The translations under genes and the position numbers were made by a program. The notes under the pieces were generated by a model, which had not been told where the DNA came from, did no database searches, and saw nothing but the letters and a program-made list of their open reading frames with translations. Positions 63,930-64,000 of a stretch of 64,000 nt of DNA are shown here, piece by piece. The stretch's first letter is position 1; each line of letters starts with the position of its first letter. Source of the DNA: CAYNWT01 sp964485095. Its GTDB lineage: Bacteria > Planctomycetota > Planctomycetia > Planctomycetales > Planctomycetaceae. Location of the stretch: contig CAZAIB010000019.1 in assembly GCA_964485095.1 (NCBI GenBank), positions 1-64,000 on the forward strand, read 5' to 3'.

Positions 63930-64000
63930 TTAGGTCCGATTTGGTAGCGTTTCGGCAATGGGTGACGTTTCGAAATCACCACCACGGGCCTGTGAGGTTA
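63930..64000 (-). CDS. C-terminal end of an upstream gene (partial)
   Basis: Reading the minus strand from the window edge, one frame is open for 22 codons (..RGGDFETSPIAETLPNRT) to TAA at 63930, 17 nt before the WecA-like ATG. Spacing and direction suit an operon neighbour, but the fragment is too short for a family call and chance openness is possible. Confidence 0.4.
   Translation of the reverse strand, partial: TSQARGGDFETSPIAETLPNRT

Overview
The window reads as a chromosomal segment of a planctomycete. The sequence-level reasons are two proteins of the PSCyt1/DUF1549/DUF1553 type with a Tat-exported DUF1501 partner, an exosortase with a PEP-CTERM substrate, an RTX-like protein with an LExRxL-type N-terminus, and the family mix of a large surface-polysaccharide locus. 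A genus cannot be named safely from this sequence alone.

Layout. 1-2654 is the distal part of a large CRISPR array: 37 repeats of 36 bp and 36 spacers of 35-39 bp in view. It is read on the + strand, its leader and any cas genes lie to the left outside the window, and it decays into two degenerate repeats at 2690-2795. A tRNA-Lys(UUU) with its own terminator points towards the array. 3.1-13.8 kb is a mixed housekeeping and accessory stretch: a Rieske protein, an LpxL-type acyltransferase, a VWA protein divergent from a SecA-related orphan domain protein, a 962-aa superfamily 2 helicase, a small membrane protein with a decayed second copy 2.2 kb away, a secreted RTX/HEIGH putative metalloprotease, and an M20 peptidase. 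13.9-20.1 kb holds the planctomycete cytochrome/DUF1549-DUF1553-DUF1501 group.

20.3-63.9 kb is one long, almost entirely minus-strand exopolysaccharide/surface-glycan locus with many 4-nt start/stop overlaps. It has nucleotide-sugar enzymes (RmlA, RmlB, a protein resembling bifunctional NRS/ER epimerase-reductases, WecB, Gmd), an initiating phosphoglycosyl transferase (WecA/MraY family), a flippase (Wzx-like), a polymerase/ligase (Wzy/WaaL-like) and a Wzc-type tyrosine autokinase. It also has eight glycosyltransferases (six GT4, two GT2) and an unusually rich set of decoration enzymes: two sulfotransferases, three acyltransferase-3 proteins, an AlgI-like MBOAT with an AlgX-like partner, a pyruvyl transferase and several methyltransferases. 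A heparinase II/III-like protein, a nitroreductase-like protein and a NusG/RfaH-like antiterminator near the promoter-proximal end complete it. Embedded in it is an exosortase/TPR/PEP-CTERM module, so a protein-sorting system and the glycan are encoded together. The expected product is a heavily modified, probably anionic (sulfated, pyruvylated, acylated) polysaccharide.

Most noteworthy observations: the cas-less end of a long uniform CRISPR array with hairpin and tRNA-like spacers; the SecA-NBD2-like orphan protein beside the helicase; the RmlAB plus NRS/ER-like set without RmlC; the zinc-ribbon/methyltransferase/APH-kinase fusion; the one-base frameshift in the MBOAT gene; and a 57-codon gene translationally coupled to a methyltransferase.
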